The notes under the pieces were generated by a model. It saw only the letters and a program-made list of their open reading frames with translations. It was not told where the DNA came from and made no database searches. Of a stretch of DNA of 7,576 nt, positions 6,324-7,576 are shown piece after piece (the stretch's first letter is position 1; the number at the start of each line of letters is the position of its first letter). The stretch is from Acidobacteriota bacterium (GTDB lineage Bacteria > Acidobacteriota > Terriglobia > Bryobacterales > Bryobacteraceae). The stretch lies in assembly GCA_021788955.1 (NCBI GenBank), contig JAJYKC010000107.1:1-7576 (forward strand), given 5' to 3'. The position numbers were made by a program, and so were the translations under genes.

Positions 6324-6413
6324 TGGCGGAGGAAGAGGGATTCGAACCCCCGAGCGAGTCACCCCGCTAACGGTTTTCAAGACCGCCGCCTTCAACCACT
6401 CGGCCATTCCTCC
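6324..6413 (-). tRNA. tRNA-Ser (anticodon UGA)
   Basis: On the - strand the sequence folds as a complete class II serine tRNA. The acceptor stem is GGAGGAA with TTCCTCC, then discriminator G at 6327 and an encoded CCA (6326-6324). The D arm contains GCCGAGTGGTTGAAGGC. The anticodon arm GGCGGT-CTTGAAA-ACCGCC has TGA as anticodon (plus-strand bases 6377-6379). The long variable arm (AGCG...CGCT) is the mark of serine tRNAs, and the T arm carries TTCGAAT. It reads UCA and, by wobble, other UCN codons. The gene follows the TonB-receptor gene on the same strand 66 bases after its stop. TACCAT at 6426-6421, seven bases upstream, is a possible -10, but no -35 is clear because a hairpin occupies that place. 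Its 3' end borders the gene-poor stretch. Confidence 0.97.
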
Positions 6414-6426
6414 GAAGACAATGGTA

Positions 6427-6461
6427 GCGGATTCCGCGGCGCGTGGCGCCGCGGAATCCGC
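6427..6461. terminator. Perfect 16-bp inverted repeat between receptor gene and tRNA
   Basis: GCGGATTCCGCGGCGC (6427-6442) and GCGCCGCGGAATCCGC (6446-6461) are exact reverse complements around a 3-base loop, giving a very stable hairpin in either transcript. It lies 18 bases after the receptor stop and 13 bases ahead of the tRNA, both on the - strand. The best guess is the receptor-gene terminator. However, no T-run follows on the - strand, so intrinsic termination would be atypical; an RNA-processing or 3'-end protection hairpin is an alternative. Confidence 0.6.
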
Positions 6462-6479
6462 GCGATGTCGCCTAGAGCG

Positions 6480-7576
6480 CTAGAAGTGGAGGTTCACGCC
6501 GCCGTAAGCGGTAAACGGCGCGCCGGGGTAGGCGAGCATGTAGCCGCCCGTGGGCGTGCCGAAGTAGCCGCCGGAAGAGATGAACTCGTAGACGTTGTAC
6601 CCGTTGTTCAGAATGTTGAGGCCGGCGAAGGTCAACTCGAAGCGCTTGAAGGGGATTCTCAGGCTCAGATTGAGGGTGCCATAGGCGGCCATGGTCTGGT
6701 TGCTCGGGGCGCCGACGGTGTTGTCGAATACGTTCTGCGTTCCGATGAACTGGAACTCGCCCGTGGGCTCGAGCGTGAGGCGGTGGAACGCCTTGAAGCT
6801 GTAGTAGACGCCGGCGTCGAGGGTTTGGGCCGGAACGTAGGGGACCGGGGAGCCGTTATAAGCCAGGCCGCTGACGACGTAGTTGGAGTAGCTCGCCTTT
6901 TCGAAGTTCAGGTTGGCGAAGACGTGGACGCTGGATATGGGGTCGTCGTCAAAGAACACATTCAGGCCGTGGTAGACGGAACTTCCGTTCGCCGAGATCA
7001 CGTCGCCGTTGCTCAACGGAATATCGATTTCCTGGTACTTGTAGTCCTCGTGATAGAAGGCGGCGCCGAAGATCATGGTGCGGAGCGGACCGGAGCCTTC
7101 GGTATGAATCTTGAAACCACCCTGCTCGTAGATCTGGCGGGCGAGGTGGTAGCTGTTGGGATCGACCGATTGGAACAAGCCGCCTCCGCCGCCGAGTTCG
7201 GGCGCGCGGAGAGCTTCCATGAAACCGCCGTAAAGCGTCAGCCAGGGAAGCACGTAATAGGCGGCATTGACGGAAGGCTCGACGCCGCTGCGGTTCTGGT
7301 GATTATCGCAAATAGCGCCCTGATTCTTCGCATTGCCGGCCAAGGAAAACTGGGTTGAAGGGCAAAACTGGCTCAGGATTACGCCAGGCGCGAAATTAAA
7401 ATCCTGGAGAGGCGCCTGGGAATAGCCGACGTCGAAGCCGACGTAGCGGATGCCGGGGGTGATGTGGAGCTTCGAGTACGGATGGAAATCATCCTGGAGG
7501 GCGACGGCGAAATCGTCCTGATTGAAGTAGGAGGAACGAATTTTGCCGCCGATGTTTACCGTGTCGTAGCTTCCCC
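6480..7576 (-). CDS. TonB-dependent outer-membrane receptor, C-terminal part
   Basis: The frame is open from the right window edge to TAG at 6482-6480, giving the last 364 residues of a TonB-dependent receptor. Only the second half of the beta-barrel is present; the signal peptide, TonB box and plug lie beyond the window. The sequence is a series of alternating aromatic/polar strands with Gly/Asn-rich loops. Family marks: 'FAVALQDDFHPYSKLHITPGIRY' (usually '..qDe....kl.l.pGlRy'), 'LPWLTLYGGFMEALRAPEL' (the 'nl.lya.y...fraP' stretch), 'NLNFEKASYSNYV', 'LTFAGLNILNNGYNVY' near the end, and a terminal Phe ('YGGVNLHF'), the C-terminal signal for BAM insertion. Such receptors import iron chelates, cobalamin, or in some phyla glycans; the substrate cannot be told here. 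Two Cys around the 'QFCPSTQF...GAICDNH' loop may form an extracellular disulfide. Possible starts seen inside (for example near 7343) are internal codons, not the real N-terminus. Confidence 0.93.
   Translation of the reverse strand, partial: GSYDTVNIGGKIRSSYFNQDDFAVALQDDFHPYSKLHITPGIRYVGFDVGYSQAPLQDFNFAPGVILSQFCPSTQFSLAGNAKNQGAICDNHQNRSGVEPSVNAAYYVLPWLTLYGGFMEALRAPELGGGGGLFQSVDPNSYHLARQIYEQGGFKIHTEGSGPLRTMIFGAAFYHEDYKYQEIDIPLSNGDVISANGSSVYHGLNVFFDDDPISSVHVFANLNFEKASYSNYVVSGLAYNGSPVPYVPAQTLDAGVYYSFKAFHRLTLEPTGEFQFIGTQNVFDNTVGAPSNQTMAAYGTLNLSLRIPFKRFELTFAGLNILNNGYNVYEFISSGGYFGTPTGGYMLAYPGAPFTAYGGVNLHF

Noticed and set aside
6045..6407. Minus-strand ORF beginning MAEWLKAAVLKT...VRIPLPP
   Set aside because: This is the tRNA-Ser gene itself read as protein, a well-known false annotation.
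6105..7358. Long 417-codon + strand ORF containing GIRTPERVTPLTVFKTAAFNHSAIPP
   Set aside because: It is the antisense of tRNA-Ser followed by the antisense of the TonB-receptor gene. High GC removes stops from the opposite strand; the receptor frame has the real protein features.

Overview
The window is a high-GC bacterial chromosome segment; for example, 40 of 60 bases are G or C at 841-900. The mix of a DUF3467 protein, a GT39-type membrane glycosyltransferase, a YbhN/AglD-like membrane protein, a PuuP-like permease and a large TonB-dependent receptor indicates a diderm (outer-membrane) bacterium. The style fits a soil Acidobacteriota (Solibacter/Bryobacter type), but that placement is an inference from overall look, not from a marker gene.

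Left part (1-1914, + strand): the tail of an inner-membrane protein, then a small DUF3467 protein, then a 499-aa GT39/ArnT-like membrane glycosyltransferase. The last two overlap by 4 bases (GTGA), so they are probably one translationally coupled unit. A 238-base convergent spacer (1915-2152) follows and contains a long-armed inverted repeat.

Middle (2153-4619): a divergent pair. An APC-superfamily amino acid/polyamine permease lies on the - strand and a YbhN/AglD/LPG-synthase-TM-type membrane protein on the + strand. Their starts are only about 40 bases apart. Each has a TATAAT-like hexamer directly ahead of a TTG codon.

Right-centre (4620-6323): about 1.7 kb with no convincing conserved gene, and GC locally falling to about 47-53%. 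It holds fragments of coding-like sequence that change frame, one plausible 67-aa minus-strand ORF with a Shine-Dalgarno-like site, and two weak + strand ORFs joined by TGATG. It ends exactly at the 3' end of a tRNA-Ser(UGA) gene, the classical insertion side for integrative elements. I found no integrase and no duplicated tRNA end, so a decayed island is only a hypothesis.

Right end (6324-7576, - strand): tRNA-Ser(UGA) with encoded CCA, a perfect 16-bp inverted repeat, and the C-terminal 364 residues of a TonB-dependent outer-membrane receptor running off the window. Apart from the coupled DUF3467-GT39 pair, the genes do not form one pathway; they share a cell-envelope and transport theme. 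I see no convincing new defence or mobile system, no CRISPR array and no insertion sequence.
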